From Nepenthes gracilis (lineage: Eukaryota > Streptophyta > Magnoliopsida > Caryophyllales > Nepenthaceae), in contig BSYO01000009.1 in NCBI GenBank assembly GCA_033239525.1, positions 18,807,299 through 18,871,298 of the forward strand: a DNA stretch of 64,000 nucleotides, given 5' to 3'. Positions within the stretch are counted from its first letter, which is position 1. Each line of letters opens with the position of its first letter. The position numbers and the translations under genes are program-made. Of the stretch, positions 48,123 through 61,400 are shown in pieces. A model generated the notes under the pieces. The model did no database searches, was not told the DNA's origin, and worked only from the letters and a program-made list of their open reading frames with translations.

Positions 48123-49058
48123 TGATAAGGATCCAGTTTTAGGATCCAACATCAAAGCCAAACAACAGCTACACATCCATGTTCACCCACATTCGATTCC
48201 AATTCACACAACTTAACGACCCAAATTTGGGGCTTATGCAAATAACTCTCAAATTACATAATAATACTCAAAGAGGTATAGATTCAATAATTGAAATACA
48301 CAATTGACATCTATAATGGAATGGCAAGATTACACTGGTAAACTAGTCTTTGAAAGAGAATCATGGAGTTGACCCTCAATCACCCCAAGCAGTTTCAGGA
48401 GTGAATTTCAGGAAGCGATAAGGAGAGATCTGCAATAGAACCACATAATTGGCCCTAAGCCAGCCTAAGCAAGTTCCAAAGCAAAATCTATAAGTCTGAA
48501 ATATTCTGAGAAAAGTTCCATGCTCAAATGCCATCAAATGTTAGCAACAGTTCTTAAATACTCAAATGATTCCTCTCTCCTCACCTTTGTCTTTATTTAT
48601 AACCAAACCAAACCTAATGCTTCTTAAATCCATAATTAAAATATTGGTTTTATTAAGAAATAGTAACTACAATTTTGTTTGGCCACTCAAGCATTGGAAT
48701 GCCTCGGAATTGTCAGCGTAGTTTGGTACCAGTGCTGTTCAGCCTCAACACATTTCAGCCTCTGTGCAGTTTGTCATCAATGTGGATTGGTACTTTGGTA
48801 TTTTGGTCTCAATTACCCCATAGTCTGGTACCTCAGCATTTCGTTATCACATATCCCTCTGCCCAGTAGTTCGGCCTCGGCAGTCCCGCTTCATTGAAGT
48901 TCCGCATTGCGTGAAGTCCACACTACAATGGTCTGTGGCCCAGATTCTGCCCATTCACCATTTCCGCATCTTGCTGTCACCCTGCTACTGCTGGCCCACT
49001 GATTGCTCAAGTGCCACACTGCACCTGGCTACTCCAGGTAAGGGTGGGGTCCTCAACA
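48123..49058 (-). repeat. 5' LTR of the gag-only Gypsy element
   Basis: Begins TGATAAGGATCC at 48123 and ends GGGTCCTCAACA at 49058; homologous to 44786-45660. On the minus strand it is followed directly by ATTGGTGCCCTCATT (48108-48122), the likely primer-binding site, which fixes the orientation. Confidence 0.8.
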
Positions 49059-50620
49059 GAATGCTATGCTATGCTAACTGTAATTTGGTTAATAGTTGAT
49101 GTAATCTAAGAAACACTTGATAAACCCATAACCTATGAAATTAATCAGTTTATATGTTTGATTGAGAAATTAAATTTAGAGCCTTAATATCAGTAAAGTT
49201 ATCGCTGTTTGGTTTTTTCCCACTAAGCAAAGGCTGAAAAATGTATCAGTATAAGAACCCAGGCAAAAGACTAGCTCAGAACAGAGGGCAGCATTTCCTG
49301 TAAATAAGCAGGAAGGTCCTAACATTTAAACTGCCTTGGGTGTTGGCTTCCAGCTTACCGAATGGTGAGTTAGCGTGTTCTCTTGCTTGCTAATCTTCAT
49401 AAAATTAACAGCAGAGACCTTTTCCATGGAGAGATGAATATGAATTCTCCATAAATTTCAGCTTGGATTGACATGTGATACCAATTATAAGTTGGTTATC
49501 TAAGAATTTCATCACAGTAACATCACAACCATTTATGAGAATAGAACCCGTCCAATCTCTCTTCACCACCAAACTCAGAAATCTTGGACACACCCCTGTA
49601 GCAGCATATGAATTTACAGAATGCAGTACCTTGATATACAGCTGTACCACATCATCATGTCTTAGAATAACAACTGCAGCCATGGAGATTCCCCCATTAT
49701 AAATGTATCAAATAGGATCTGTGTGCCAAAGTAGTCACCATTAGAAGATCCAGAGGACGGTGCTTGAATGCCACTTGGTGAATATACAGGTATCCAAGTA
49801 ATTTTCTTGGATGTCTCATATCTAGAGTCATGTTTCCATGGCAGGGGGTTGAGGTTTAGTGCTAATTGAAATCAGGCTTTATTCTGGTGCTTAGTTTTCT
49901 GTTTTGGGGAAAGGTGTCGAAAGTTTTCTTTAACTGAGACTAAGACCACTTAATGTTTAGATGGGCCAGGAATACTTTCAAACGCTAAGCCAAACTAAAG
50001 CTGCCATTGTTAATAGTATATAATAAGATGGAACTTCTGAGAATTTGGAATCTGAGAAGGGTAATCTCGAATTAGATGGTAATTTTATTATTACTAACTA
50101 CTACTGTTTAACAAGTGTTACATAATGGGAAGTGATACCTTTTTTAGTATTTTTTGGATTTTATTTTATTTGGGTAGTTAAATTGAGGAACTTGATGTCC
50201 TATACTTTGTCTTCCTTGATAAAACTGTGGATGTGATGTTAATTGATGGCAGCATGTAATGGAAGAACCACATTATTGGCATGAAGTTACTGATGAGAAA
50301 GGCTGGAGAAGCTTTGTTAAGGTTTTTTCTGGGCAATGTTTGAACTTTTAAGTCTTGGTAGTCGCAGGCAGAAAATTCACTTTTGAGGTGGTTTTAGGAT
50401 CTTTTGTTGTATATTTTCCAATTCAGTTTAGAATTTATAGATGTTGGGTTACTAGGTGATGCAAGAACTATGTCCACTACTATCTTTTGAAATCTTCCAT
50501 CTCAGCCTCAACAACTCAAACACCCGGTGAATCATGTCCTTGTGGAAGAGTCATGTGATATTGTAGAATTTCTCAAGTGCAATAGACAAGCTCGATGCTG
50601 CCTTTGAATATTGAAAATTT
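49059..50620. other. Less A+T-rich region with coding-like scraps
   Basis: No known protein is recognised. A 92-codon minus-strand frame (49405-49683, MAAVVILRHDDVVQLYIKVL) and a + strand stretch at about 50254-50350 (HVMEEPHYWHEVTDEKGWRS) following an AG acceptor-like site look coding-like but lack identifiable domains. They may be exons of an unrecognised or dead gene. Confidence 0.25.
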
Positions 50621-51330
50621 TGAAGGAAATAAAAAGGTTATTGATTATTATTTTTTTATTGTTGAATAGTTTGTTAAGATTATTTTCTGTTATTATTAGA
50701 GATATTAGTACCACTAGAGTATTCTATATAAGACCAATTCTGCTTTTGATAAGCCACAAACAAGCTCAATGGGTATTTTATAATTCCCATTTTACTACTT
50801 GTAAAAACTATATATCCCACTTTAATCAAGGAGATGCTACCATTAGAAGCCACAAACAACAAGTTGAAGATTTTTGCTACTTGTCTTTATTTGATGAAAA
50901 AAATGATTGGAAGGTGTAGAACATGAAATTCAGTTCAAAAGTCAGAGAAAGTCCTAATCTTTGTCCAAGAGGCCTGCCTGCCGGGCCATGGGGTTATTAT
51001 TGTTTCACCTAAAGGCTCATTTTGTTCGTAACCATCTAATCAACACAAGAGTTAAAGCCTGCGTGGTGATATCGCCAACCAATTTTGGCTATTGTTCACG
51101 AGAGAAGCCAATCGAATTTATGATATGTTTTTCCAAATCCCCATTAATTTTAGGGAGGGTGTTAAGGAAAACCAAGGAATTAGTTATTGTTAATTTTTTA
51201 TCACATCTGAATAATCTGTTAGGATTATTTTGTGAAATTGTTATGATACTTGTACCACTTAAGAAGAGTGTTCTGTATAAACCCAAATTCTAGTTTTGAT
51301 TGTTATCCAATAATCAATAGAGTTAAACGA
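50621..51330 (+). mobile_element. Miniature Copia remnant (two short LTR pieces and a pol tail)
   Basis: A segment starting TGAAGGAAATAAAAAGG at 50621 and one starting TGTTAAGGAAAACCAAGG at 51160 share an ordered series: ATTGTT, TGTTARGATTATTTT, ATWTTAGTACCACT/ACTTGTACCACT, then TATATAAGACC/TGTATAAACCC (TATA-like). The second is preceded by a purine-rich tract (TTTTAGGGAGGG), as a polypurine tract precedes a 3' LTR, and by sequence with Copia RNase H-tail character (AHFVRNHLINTRVKACVV). Ends and target duplication were not determined. Confidence 0.5.
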
Positions 51331-54300
51331 TTCATGGTTTCTTTTTTCTGGAGTCCAAATAGGGCCTTAATTTTCTTTTGAATTGAGTCTGTTGTTTTCT
51401 TAGTACATCTTTATGACAACATATTCTTAGGATGACAAACAGGCTGACATGAGAAAGAGAGCTAATGGAAACCTATTCATTCTTTTTGTGGCTCAACTCA
51501 GCTTACCCTTAACCACCCACCCAACATAAATCCCCCGTTCAAAAAACAGAAAAACAAAAGCTTTTATCATACTAAAGGTTTGTATTCTTCACAATATTTA
51601 TTTTTGTAACAGCATGAAACAAAAATATTTACTTTTTCCTTATTTTTCCGATCAAAAAGAAACTTTGGTGCTGCTGAATTATAGATGAAATGAATATACA
51701 AAGCAATGGGGCCATCATAGCATTTTTGAAAAAGAAGAAAAAATGGAAGAGTTAAAATGGATCTGACAATATCATTCTTTATTGTTTTATGTCTGAGTGG
51801 TTCAATGTGAAAAATACTATGCTGCTGCAGCAGTGATGGTTTTTGGAACCTAGCCATTGTGATCATAGTGTATTTGTGAAGTGTTCTAGGAATCCAGAGT
51901 GATCAGCTAGGTCTGAGTTAAGAGGAGCCCCCCTCCCCCCTACCCTCAACAAAAATAAAATAAAATAAAATGGAAGCTTTTCCTTGTTCTTTTGCTACTC
52001 TAGTGTTCACAATCTAAACATAAGCGGAGCCTTTATCTTAAAATACTAACAAGTGGTTTACAACAAATAAAGGAGAAGCCACAGCAAATGTATCCCCAAA
52101 TGCCCCCAAGCATCTGCCTAATTATCATTTCATACATGAATGTCAAACAATTCTTTCAACCACACATTTCATGAAAGGTTAGAAAAGATTGAAAGAATAT
52201 TAAAGGAAATACTAAGGGAAGTTATTGGTTGATATATATTTTTAACAGAAAGCAAAGTTATTGTCTTGCTTACCAGCAGTATTATCACCACGTGCTGCAT
52301 CACAAAAAAATGTCAATTTTCTCAATAAATAGCATGACAAACATATTGGTTGGAAAGATTGTTTAATTTGCATGTTTAAAATGAAGGTTAAGTAGATGTT
52401 TGGACATTGGAGGTACATTAGACCCTACGATACTTGTTTGTCTTTTGTGATACTTTCTAAAAATTGTAATTAAATATCATCCGGATAGTAGGATGGTTTT
52501 AGGCAAGTTAGTGTCTTTTGAGCATAATCTGAGCTTGGCGGTTGAAGTATGAAGTTCATATCTTCCCCTCACCCTGTGTGTGTAAGAACTCGAAGATATT
52601 TTTTTCCCCTTTTGGAAGATATAGGGTAAAATGATCGGCTTGTTGATTTTGGAAAACCTACATACGGGTGTGAGATTGTGCTTGTTTGCATGTGTTTGTA
52701 TGTGTTGGTTGGGTGCATGTTGATGTTGTGGGTGGGTGGAAATGTGTGCTGTGTGTATGCAATTATGCATGCTTGTTTTCCAGTGTCTGGACAAACCGGT
52801 GCATTGCTGTCTATTGTTTGTGTGCTTGTGTAAGCTCGGTGTGGAAATGTAGTAGTTTTGATTACATGAACACTAGGTTCCTAATGGCTTGTAAGCGTTG
52901 GGTTATAGATTAGTGGACTAGTTTATATGGGAATTTTGAGACCCAGGCTGTTGTACAGTTCCTAATTGTAGTCAATGTCGATATTCGGTTCTCTTTCTTT
53001 ACCATGATACCCTTTGTTAGGTTTTTAGTATCATTTAAGCCTCTCTTGTTAATGACACAACAGTACATGATGAGAATCACTGGCAGAACTGTTCTGATGA
53101 TTCCGACATCCAAGCAGCCACTTGCTGCATATTTGTTGAGTGCCAGCTTGGACAACATAATGCATTATGTAAGTTCACTGTCTTGCATTCCTTTCATTTT
53201 ACGATCTAAAATCATGTCATAGGAATAATTTCTGTATTCTTGTTTTATTATACTGCCATGAGATTTTGGCAAACTCACCTGGTTCATCTTGTCTATTGAA
53301 CATCTGGATTATGTGACCTCTGTTTCAGTTAGCAATTAGCAGCTCACTCTTTGCATACGTAGTTGCCTATTCTTGAGTTCTTTGGTTCTTTCTCTGAATT
53401 TGGATGATATAAACCGGGAATTGATGATTTATGATTGCTTGTTTCTTGTTATTTTATTTTATAAATATGTGCCTCCTTTTGGTTCTGAATCATTAGTATG
53501 CATTGCTTCCTATCAGCAGTAAATGGATTATTATTTTCAAGGAACATTTTTTGGTTTTCAAAAAAATGGTACTGTCAATTTCTGGTTTGGAAAGAGCTGT
53601 AAGTGGGGTATGAATATGATCATGATCTGTTTGAATATAACTATGGTTTTTTCCTGTCCAATTCTGATATATCTACACTCTGGACATCAAAGGGTAGCCT
53701 TGTGCTCGAATCTGCCTCTATTTGTGGGGTTTGTGAAAAAGTTTAGCCACTTTTGAGTCTATTTATCTTGTTTTACCTTACATACGCAAAAGGTCGTTTC
53801 TACGTCTCAAAACCATCTTCATTAGGTTACACAACGACTGCACTCCATATATTTTATGGTAAAATAGAGAATTGTTAGTAACTATTTGCATTTTGTAATA
53901 TTATCAGAGGGTGAGCTATGGTACATTTGTAAGCTTACTTCGTTGTGACCTGTAATATAGAGATAAGATGGTATATATTTGGTCATCCCCAGACTTCACC
54001 ATGTGAAAATGTCATATATGAGGCTACCATTTTACTGTTTTGTCTCCTAATATTTCACTTATGGAACTCTCAGATGGCTTTGCTCACATGCTGTAGAATG
54101 CCGTTAATGCCTGGGGATTTCTAGTATTCAGGTGTACATCCGATGTCTAGTAGTGGGGATAAAGTTTCAGTGAATGATTTGTTCTTTGAGTTCTATATAA
54201 TTATTAGAGGTAGCTTGTCTCTATGAATCTCGAATTGACTGGGAAAGGTTTCCCTCTAAATTTATAGTTCAAAGGTCTGTTTTAGTATGTAATCATAAAC

Positions 54301-55947
54301 TTTTCTTTGTAGACACTGTACAGTGAACAGTGAAAAGTTCCCTTTTAAATTAAAAATGGGGTGCATAAATGATTTGGTGGCCTAATTATGGTCTGTGGAG
54401 TTCGTGGGAAACTCCTAGTTTTGTGATTGCTTCAATAATTAGGTTTCTTTTCTGACCTTTTTAAATACTGGTATGTTTGTCACATTTCATAATGCGGCTT
54501 TTATTAAGCTGAGTCCATGGAAGCCTGATGCAAAATGCCATGGGCATTTGAAACCTCTCTGTTTGAATTGCATTGTGTGCCAAGTCGCTTGCTAAAACTC
54601 CTTGGTAGGAGATTAAAGGAATTTTTGAGATTTTTATTTCACAAAACCAGAATGCCTTTCGTAAAAGAGAAATTTGCATCGTGTTTTGATGCTAGAATTA
54701 AAAACCACGCTGCTGTTGCCGCCACCATGTGGCCACCATTATGGGAGCCAAATGGTCATTTGGCCGGAATTCTTATTTTATGAAAACCAGGAATTAGTAA
54801 ACCTATGTGGGTACAGGTTTACTTATTCTTTGTTTACATGGAATTACTATTACCATTGTAATAGTAATATTCCTAACCTATGTACGAACCAAATAGCAAA
54901 ATTGTAATTTCACTAAGAAGTCGAGAATTGAGTTCTAATTCCACTCTACCAAACATGTATAAAAGGTTTCCTAGAGATTGTCTTTTGGATGAATGATCAA
55001 AATGAGCATGATTCGGCTGAGTACATGATCTTTTTAAATTTATTGGTACTGTCATTGTGGATTGATGAATTGGTAATTGCTTCTCGTGCGGGAATGTTGG
55101 AGAAAAACGAGTTCTTTCAGAGAAATCACACTGCATGATTTTGTTGGGTAGAGAGGGCTGCAGCTGATTTGGAACTCCTCTGTCTCCAAAGAAGAGCCTC
55201 TTCTGTGGCATAGGAACTTGCATGGGGGAGAAATTTAACTACGGAGAGTCTCCAGAAAAGAGTATTCATTTCCTTGAAGCTTTTTGGGATAATGGGTATG
55301 TGCTGGTAGCTATAGGATTAGGTTCAAGCTGCTACCATGGAAACCAATTATTCGCATTGGATGGTAAATTATCGGACTTTGATTCCAGTGAAATACTTAG
55401 GTTCACTTGATGCTGGTGTTTTGAATAACATTGCCTAGGATAGTGCTGGAAGAGGAGGCCTAACACAATACTCTTCTTGCTTCTTGAAATAATGGAAATA
55501 AGATCCCGTTTTATCACTTTGGGAATATGCAGAATTTCTAGAAGAGGATGCCATATTGTTAGGCTTGCAGGCTTACTTTATTTAAGTTCCCAGGACTACA
55601 GTCAATTGTAAATTCAAACCAAAGTAATTGGCAGAAATGTCACTTCAAAGCCCTAATTAAAAATCGGTGTTTGGACAAGCTATTGCCGATTACTTTAGAC
55701 ATCATCTGATCGATTTTTCCCAAATGAAAGTCTTTTAATGGCCTTAAGGAAACTTCCCGAGTTCCTTATTTTTGAGTTTATGCTCAACCAGTTAGTTTTT
55801 TTTTTTTTTAAATTTCGTTTTATTGAAGTTTAATAGGGATTTAGGTTCCTTTGTCCCTTAAAAGAAAATTAGCACCATGGTTTCTGCAGGAACTTTTGTG
55901 TAAGTTGTGTAATTTGTTGACTTTGATTTTTCTTATTATGGATGAGC
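51331..55947. other. Moderately A+T-rich region, no gene recognised
   Basis: Numerous short open frames on both strands, none with a recognisable domain. 52670-52860 is GT-rich and low in complexity. A hairpin lies at 54840-54873. The composition is milder than in the other intergenic regions, so it may hold introns or non-coding transcript, but nothing in the sequence proves it. Confidence 0.3.
54840..54873. repeat. Hairpin GGAATTACTATTAC / GTAATAGTAATATTCC
   Basis: Arms of 14 and 16 nt with a 4-nt loop and one small bulge. Sequences further out (TGTTTACATGG against CCTAACCTATG) pair only partly. It may be the centre of a small inverted-repeat element. Confidence 0.65.
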
Positions 55948-56989
55948 TGCCCTAATAGAAATCACTCCCGTGTGAAAGTCCTTGTAATCAGGGGACTTGG
56001 ACGGAGCACGTATGTGCTACTTTAAGAAGAAAAAATTTCGGTCAATATAGTTGACCGAAACCTTCTGGACAGTCAATTTCTAGCTGTCAATATGTTGACT
56101 GGTAAAAGTTGTGAGACGACTGACTCTGCTGAAGAATTGAGACGGACTACTTCGACTGGTCAACAGTGTGATTAACCGGCCAATATAAGAGGATGGTCAA
56201 CAGAGTTGACCGACTGAAAATGGAAGGTCTGAATGACTGTCATATCCCAAAAGGTGTACAGTTAACTTACCTGATTGGGTAGTTGGTAGACGTCATTCTT
56301 GGGACTCCAAACGCTGATCGGTTTGTAGGAGCAGGCATGCGCCGCTCGTTGCAGAACAGGACGTACGCATGCATGCAAACCTTGAAAATTGAGCACCAAC
56401 CACCAAGTTGAGCTATGATAAGAGACGTGTGTATATATGTGTGTGTATATGCACACTCATTGTAGAGAAGTGAGAGAAAAAAAAGCACAGGAGAGAAAAT
56501 TAAAAGAAAGAGAGCGGTAAGTGAAAACAAAGTGTTAAAGTTTGTTTACCTCTACTCTGTTCTTGTTTTTGCCTCCTGTAATTTGTGTAACAAATTCTCA
56601 TACCTAGTGATTTTATGGATTTAGTATCCCGTGATTTTTTTCTTATTTCAGAAGTATTTTTCACGTAAAATATTTGATAGTCATTTCTCTTCTTCTACTT
56701 CTACTTCTCAGTGAGTGTGCTTTTTATTAGTCGGCCGTCCATTTCAGCCAACAGACGATTGTTCCTGTATCCTTGTCAATAGGTCGCCCATTGCCGCCAA
56801 CAAGTGGTATTAGAGCAAGGTTAAGAATTCCGTCTAAATGGCGTCATCATCCTCAAAGAATTTGCCGTTCAACGTAGAACAGTTTAATGGGTCGGGTAAC
56901 TTCATTCTCTGACAATAGAGGGTGAAGAAAATCCTAACTAAAGAATGAACAATAAAAGCACTGAAGTAGGCCGCCTATTGCCGCCAACG
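55948..56989 (+). mobile_element. Copia LTR plus gag stub, internally deleted
   Basis: The 5' LTR is about 55948-56802, ending GCCGCCAACA. AGTGGTATTAGAGC follows at 56803-56816 and contains the tRNA-Met primer-binding site. A gag start codon at 56838 opens MASSSSKNLPFNVEQFNGSG, then stops appear within 25 codons. At 56968-56989 a 22-bp segment repeats the last 22 bp of the LTR (56781-56802) with three differences: the element jumps from early gag to the very end of the 3' LTR. It belongs to the same family as the 5714-9781 element (same LTR end, primer site and TGACCGAC phrases). Confidence 0.8.
56805..56816 (+). other. Primer-binding site of the gag-stub Copia element
   Basis: TGGTATTAGAGC matches initiator tRNA-Met complementarity with one transition, two bases after the LTR end. 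It carries the same T-for-C change as the primer site of the 5714-9781 element, which supports common descent. Confidence 0.8.
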
Positions 56990-58404
56990 TGTCCTTGGTA
57001 GGTTTAAGCTTGAGGCTCAGTTGAGATGTTGATTTGTGACCTGAAAATCTTCTTGACCTGTGGGGATGCCGCTGGCCAGCCACCCACCGGCTGCCTCACT
57101 TTGGTGCAGGCTGGCTTGGCTGACTGTGACCTAACAATCCAAATCATACATGCTGCTTCACGTTTTCATGTTCTTGGCCCCCATGTTTTTATTTGGGTTA
57201 AGAGATTATGGGAACACATTTAACTTCCATCATAGTATATTGGGTACTTGGGGCAACAATATGGTGTTTATAGCCATGGTGGATGGTCGTGGATGGCGAT
57301 GCTGGCTGAGGTGGTGCGGTGGTGTTGAGTATTATATTGGAATATAATCTTTCTAATAAATATAAAGAAATTTTATATTGCTCTTCTTATTTGTTGTTCT
57401 TGTTATTACTGTCATTTAAATACAAAAATATTAATTCACAACTTAATTATACGTATTTAAAATGACTTAAATATGATCTTTTTTGCTCTTACTTTTATTT
57501 TTATATTATTTAATTTCACTAAAAATATTTATTATATTCATATCTTTTTTCAATTTCTGTAACCTAATATATCATTAGTAGAAATAATTTATATGATCTA
57601 AAATGAACAATTTCTTTGCGTACCGAGGTGCTTATCAAGATGATAAGTCAAATTAATAGAAATTGACCAAAGTAATTAACAAGTAAATCTCCACATGAAA
57701 AATATGGCCATAAGTATCCAACAAGGTAATAAAGAGTCCATATGATGAGCCGACTATCGATTTATGACATTCATGTGTTCGTCATGAACTATTAGTCCCG
57801 GTCATGGCCCCACCCAAACCCTCATGAGAAAAGACCGATTTTCATGAATAATTAATTATTTTTATTATTTAAAAAAAATTCGTCAAAAATCAAATTCTCA
57901 TTTGATTGCGTGATTGCAACGTAGGCACACATGGCCTCAACCCAACCATTTAGATTCGTAGGTTCATCCATGTGATGATCATCAACGATACGTGCCTGTT
58001 CTTCTTGGTTGCTTGTCTGATGCATCTGACGGTGGAGGACAACCCCGCTGGAGATACCGTTGGTCCAGCAAACATGTGAATACACTGTCGGGGCATGCCC
58101 AAAGCTTAAGTATATGTCTAGATATCAGTGTCCACACCTTTTAATATCCCAATAAAATTAAAATATATTAACATATTTATTAATATATTTATTATATTAA
58201 TCAATATATATTTTTTGGATTAATTTGATTCTGTTTTATATTTTTTTTTATGAGTTTGATATTATACGTATTATTAAATATAATTATAACTAATATTTTT
58301 AGGTATATTTCTGTCAGTTCGAGGTTGACATGTTGGACAGGTTTTGCTTCATGGATTGGTGGCTGGTTGCTGACGAGGAATCTTTTGGGACGTCAATGAA
58401 TTAG
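56990..58404. other. Unassigned region with two coding-like pieces
   Basis: 57050-57350 is relatively G+C-rich but has no recognisable protein. A 77-codon minus-strand frame (57852-58085, MYSHVCWTNGISSGVVLHRQ) has balanced, hydrophilic composition. On the + strand 58303-58404 follows an AG acceptor-like site and reads QFEVDMLDRFCFMDWWLVAD to a stop at 58402, like a terminal exon. Neither was matched to a family, and no consistent gene model joins them. Confidence 0.2.
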
Positions 58405-61400
58405 TATCACTGATAGACTAATTTATATTTTTTAAAAAAAAATAATTTGATATAGTTTTAGAAGTGAATTTAGATTTTTTTTTTCTTATCATGAATTAAT
58501 AATTTTATAATTTAAATATTTTTTTATAAAATAATTTAATAATAGTTATGTTATTATCTTTTTATAAAAAATGATAAAATTTTATTAGTTTTGTATAAAT
58601 AAATCATAGCGATCATTAGTAAATAAATTTTATGTGTTTAATTAAAAATATTCAATTGCATTAATATTAAAAATTTTTATTTATATAAAATCTTTTTATT
58701 AGGGTTAGTTCATCTGTCCAAAACTCTGAATAACCTGCTCCACCTGAAAAGACACGTGTCAAGTAAATTTAAAGATAAGTTTAATATTATGGACGCGTGT
58801 CAGTAATTGGCTTTACATCCACGAATTCAACTATAAAATAGAAAATTTTTCAATCAATTATGTTTAATTCGTACATGAGAACATGCTCGCAATAAAAGGG
58901 TGGTCCCTCAGGTCACAGGTGAAAAGCCAATTAAGAGAAATGAAAAAAAAAATTATCTTTTTTTTTTTAACTCTAAATAAGAAATTAGTTAGATTTTGAA
59001 AAAAAAAAAAACATATTACATTTGTATTAGCTTTTTTATTTGCAGATGAAAAAAAAAAATTTTTTTTAGATAATTCCTTTTTAAAAAGATTAAAAATTAT
59101 TCTAATTTCTTTATTTTTTATTTTTATTTTAAAGAATCCTCAAAAATTATAAATATAATTTGGTATATTAAGTATATCCTTTAATAGAATATTTGATTTA
59201 ATTTGATTATGAATTTAGTTATTTTTACAAATTAACCATTTGTGTCCACCCATAGATGCTTTATTCATATTAATGATATGGGACTAACAATCAGCTTCGA
59301 TGATGATCAAATTACGGTTATCTTTGGACTCGATAAATATTATCCGATAGTATTTATTTTATTTTATTAAAAATATTATAAAGTTATTTATAGTTTTTTT
59401 AATATTAAAGTATCAAATATTTATATTATAAAAATAACAAAAAATACTATTATTTTTATAAAAAAATCAATAATATTGGGCGTAAAAATTTAAGAGGAAC
59501 GTATGAGATTTTCATATAGTTGAATTTTTTAAAACTTTATATCATTGCAAGTCTGTCTTCATAATCCGATTATATGAAGATATACAATTTTTCAACCGCT
59601 ACATAATCTTTTTATTTGCTTTTATTTTTAACAAAATAATAATTTTATTACTAATAAAAAAATAGAACACATTTTACGGGAGACAATGAAAAAAAAAAAA
59701 TTTAAGGTCTAAGTTTTATATTTTATCTAATTCACTAGAAGAAAATATTGTTTTACTTTTTCTTTTGTAAATCCAGTTCCCAAAACTTATGGCTGCCATA
59801 ACTTAAGCTTTTGAAAAATTAAAAGAAAAGTTAAAAATTTATAATATGTTGAGATTTATAACAAATCTTTACAACCAAGTATGTAATAAATTTATCTGTT
59901 TTTAAATTAAAAATATATATAGTTACCTTAATTTAGATTTCTTTTGTATTCATAAATCATGGTAAGAAAACTATCAAAAAATATAGTTAGTGGCATATTT
60001 ATCACATTAAATTATAGAAGATTTGAGAAGGCTCACACACGGGAAAAAATAATAGCATCAGATCACTTTTATATGGTAAAAATTTATATAAGTTTATCGA
60101 TCTTTTTATTTTGACTCTATCAATAAATGTTATTTATTATCGTTCGGTTTAAAATTTTATAATTTTTTTCTCGTATTGCTTGATATTCTATATTTTACAG
60201 TGTCTTGTTGAGCTTGCAGCTCACTCTTACAAAACTATGTTAGCATATTTTATTTGCATGATGATGAGATTATACCTGTGAGTTTTCAAAAATGTTAAAA
60301 TAAATTATAGGATAAATATTAATATTATGTTGTTTTTAATTTGATGAAAAAGGCTTAATTTATAATAGTTTATCTAAGTTTATACTTTGCGTAATTCTAA
60401 TGTGTGAACCACGTAACCGAAAAATGACATTTAAACATGCTGTCTGCTACCGTGCACCGATTAGATTTTCTTCTTTTTTTTTTTTTTAAAGTGAGGGAAA
60501 ATTATGGTTGAGAACTCCAATCGATATTTTCTTCTTATAAAATGAAAATTTAAATAAAGTTTTAACGGACAAGGGACCACAGACCACCATGGCCCATTAA
60601 AATCTAGGAGGAAGAATGCAGACAAGACTGAGGGCACATGGGCTCGAACCATATAAGCCACGGGCTGGCTCACCGGTGGGTTCAATTTCAGCATGCACCA
60701 CTAGTTTCCATCTACTTGCTTTGGCTGCAGGAAATCTAAGACTAGTGTACTGTCATTACTATAGTACTGAGGTGTTATGATTATTCTGTTATTTTGTTAT
60801 ATATCCAATAATTAGTATTAAAATTTTATTTTTTTAAAAAAATAGGTTAATTTAATATATTTTTATTATAACTATTCGATTAATATTATATGGATGAGAT
60901 TCATATTTAGATCAAATATCAAATGGCTGTCATTACGATAAATTGAATAAAATCATTTTTTAGAGAGATGGGCTCTTTGAATCTATTATAGGAGATTTAA
61001 TGCAATCTCTATCGATAATTTTTTAACTCTTAAAAATTAACCATTGGATATATAGTAGGGACAATATAATAAAGGGATGATAGCAAATATGTTATAGCCA
61101 GTATTTGGGAAGTAAAATAGTATCATGATAACATAATATAAAAGAATGTAACAAATACAAAACAATTACAATAGATGTAAAAATTTTGCATAAAAAACAT
61201 ACTAAAATTAAAAGAAGAAAGTATATGACATTTGTGTTTAAAAACTAAAAAAAAAAAAAAAAAGTGAATTTGGATTGCTATGGTCTATAGTAGAGATAAG
61301 AAAACTAAATTGGTAAAAATTGCCTATACATAATATTGTATAATATATCAAAAACTTAAAAAAAAAAACTAGTCTATAATGCAGATCGAATACGAGAGCT

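Larger units (their letters stand above)
44786..49058 (-). mobile_element. Gypsy LTR retrotransposon with gag only (non-autonomous)
   Basis: Two homologous LTRs (44786-45660, 875 bp; 48123-49058, 936 bp) both begin TGATAAGGA and end GGTCCTCAACA on the + strand. The interior is 2.46 kb. On the minus strand the right-hand LTR is followed by ATTGGTGCCCTCATT, a plausible primer-binding site, and a degenerate gag reads leftward. No protease, RT, RNase H or integrase is seen. A 0.65-kb A+T-rich insertion interrupts the interior. Flanks are GAACT and GAATG, too different to call a sure target duplication. Confidence 0.8.

Noticed and set aside
60640..60720. tRNA-like phrases GGCTCGAACC and GGGTTCAATTTC
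   Set aside because: The flanking bases do not pair as a T-arm on either strand, and no acceptor stem or anticodon arm can be built.
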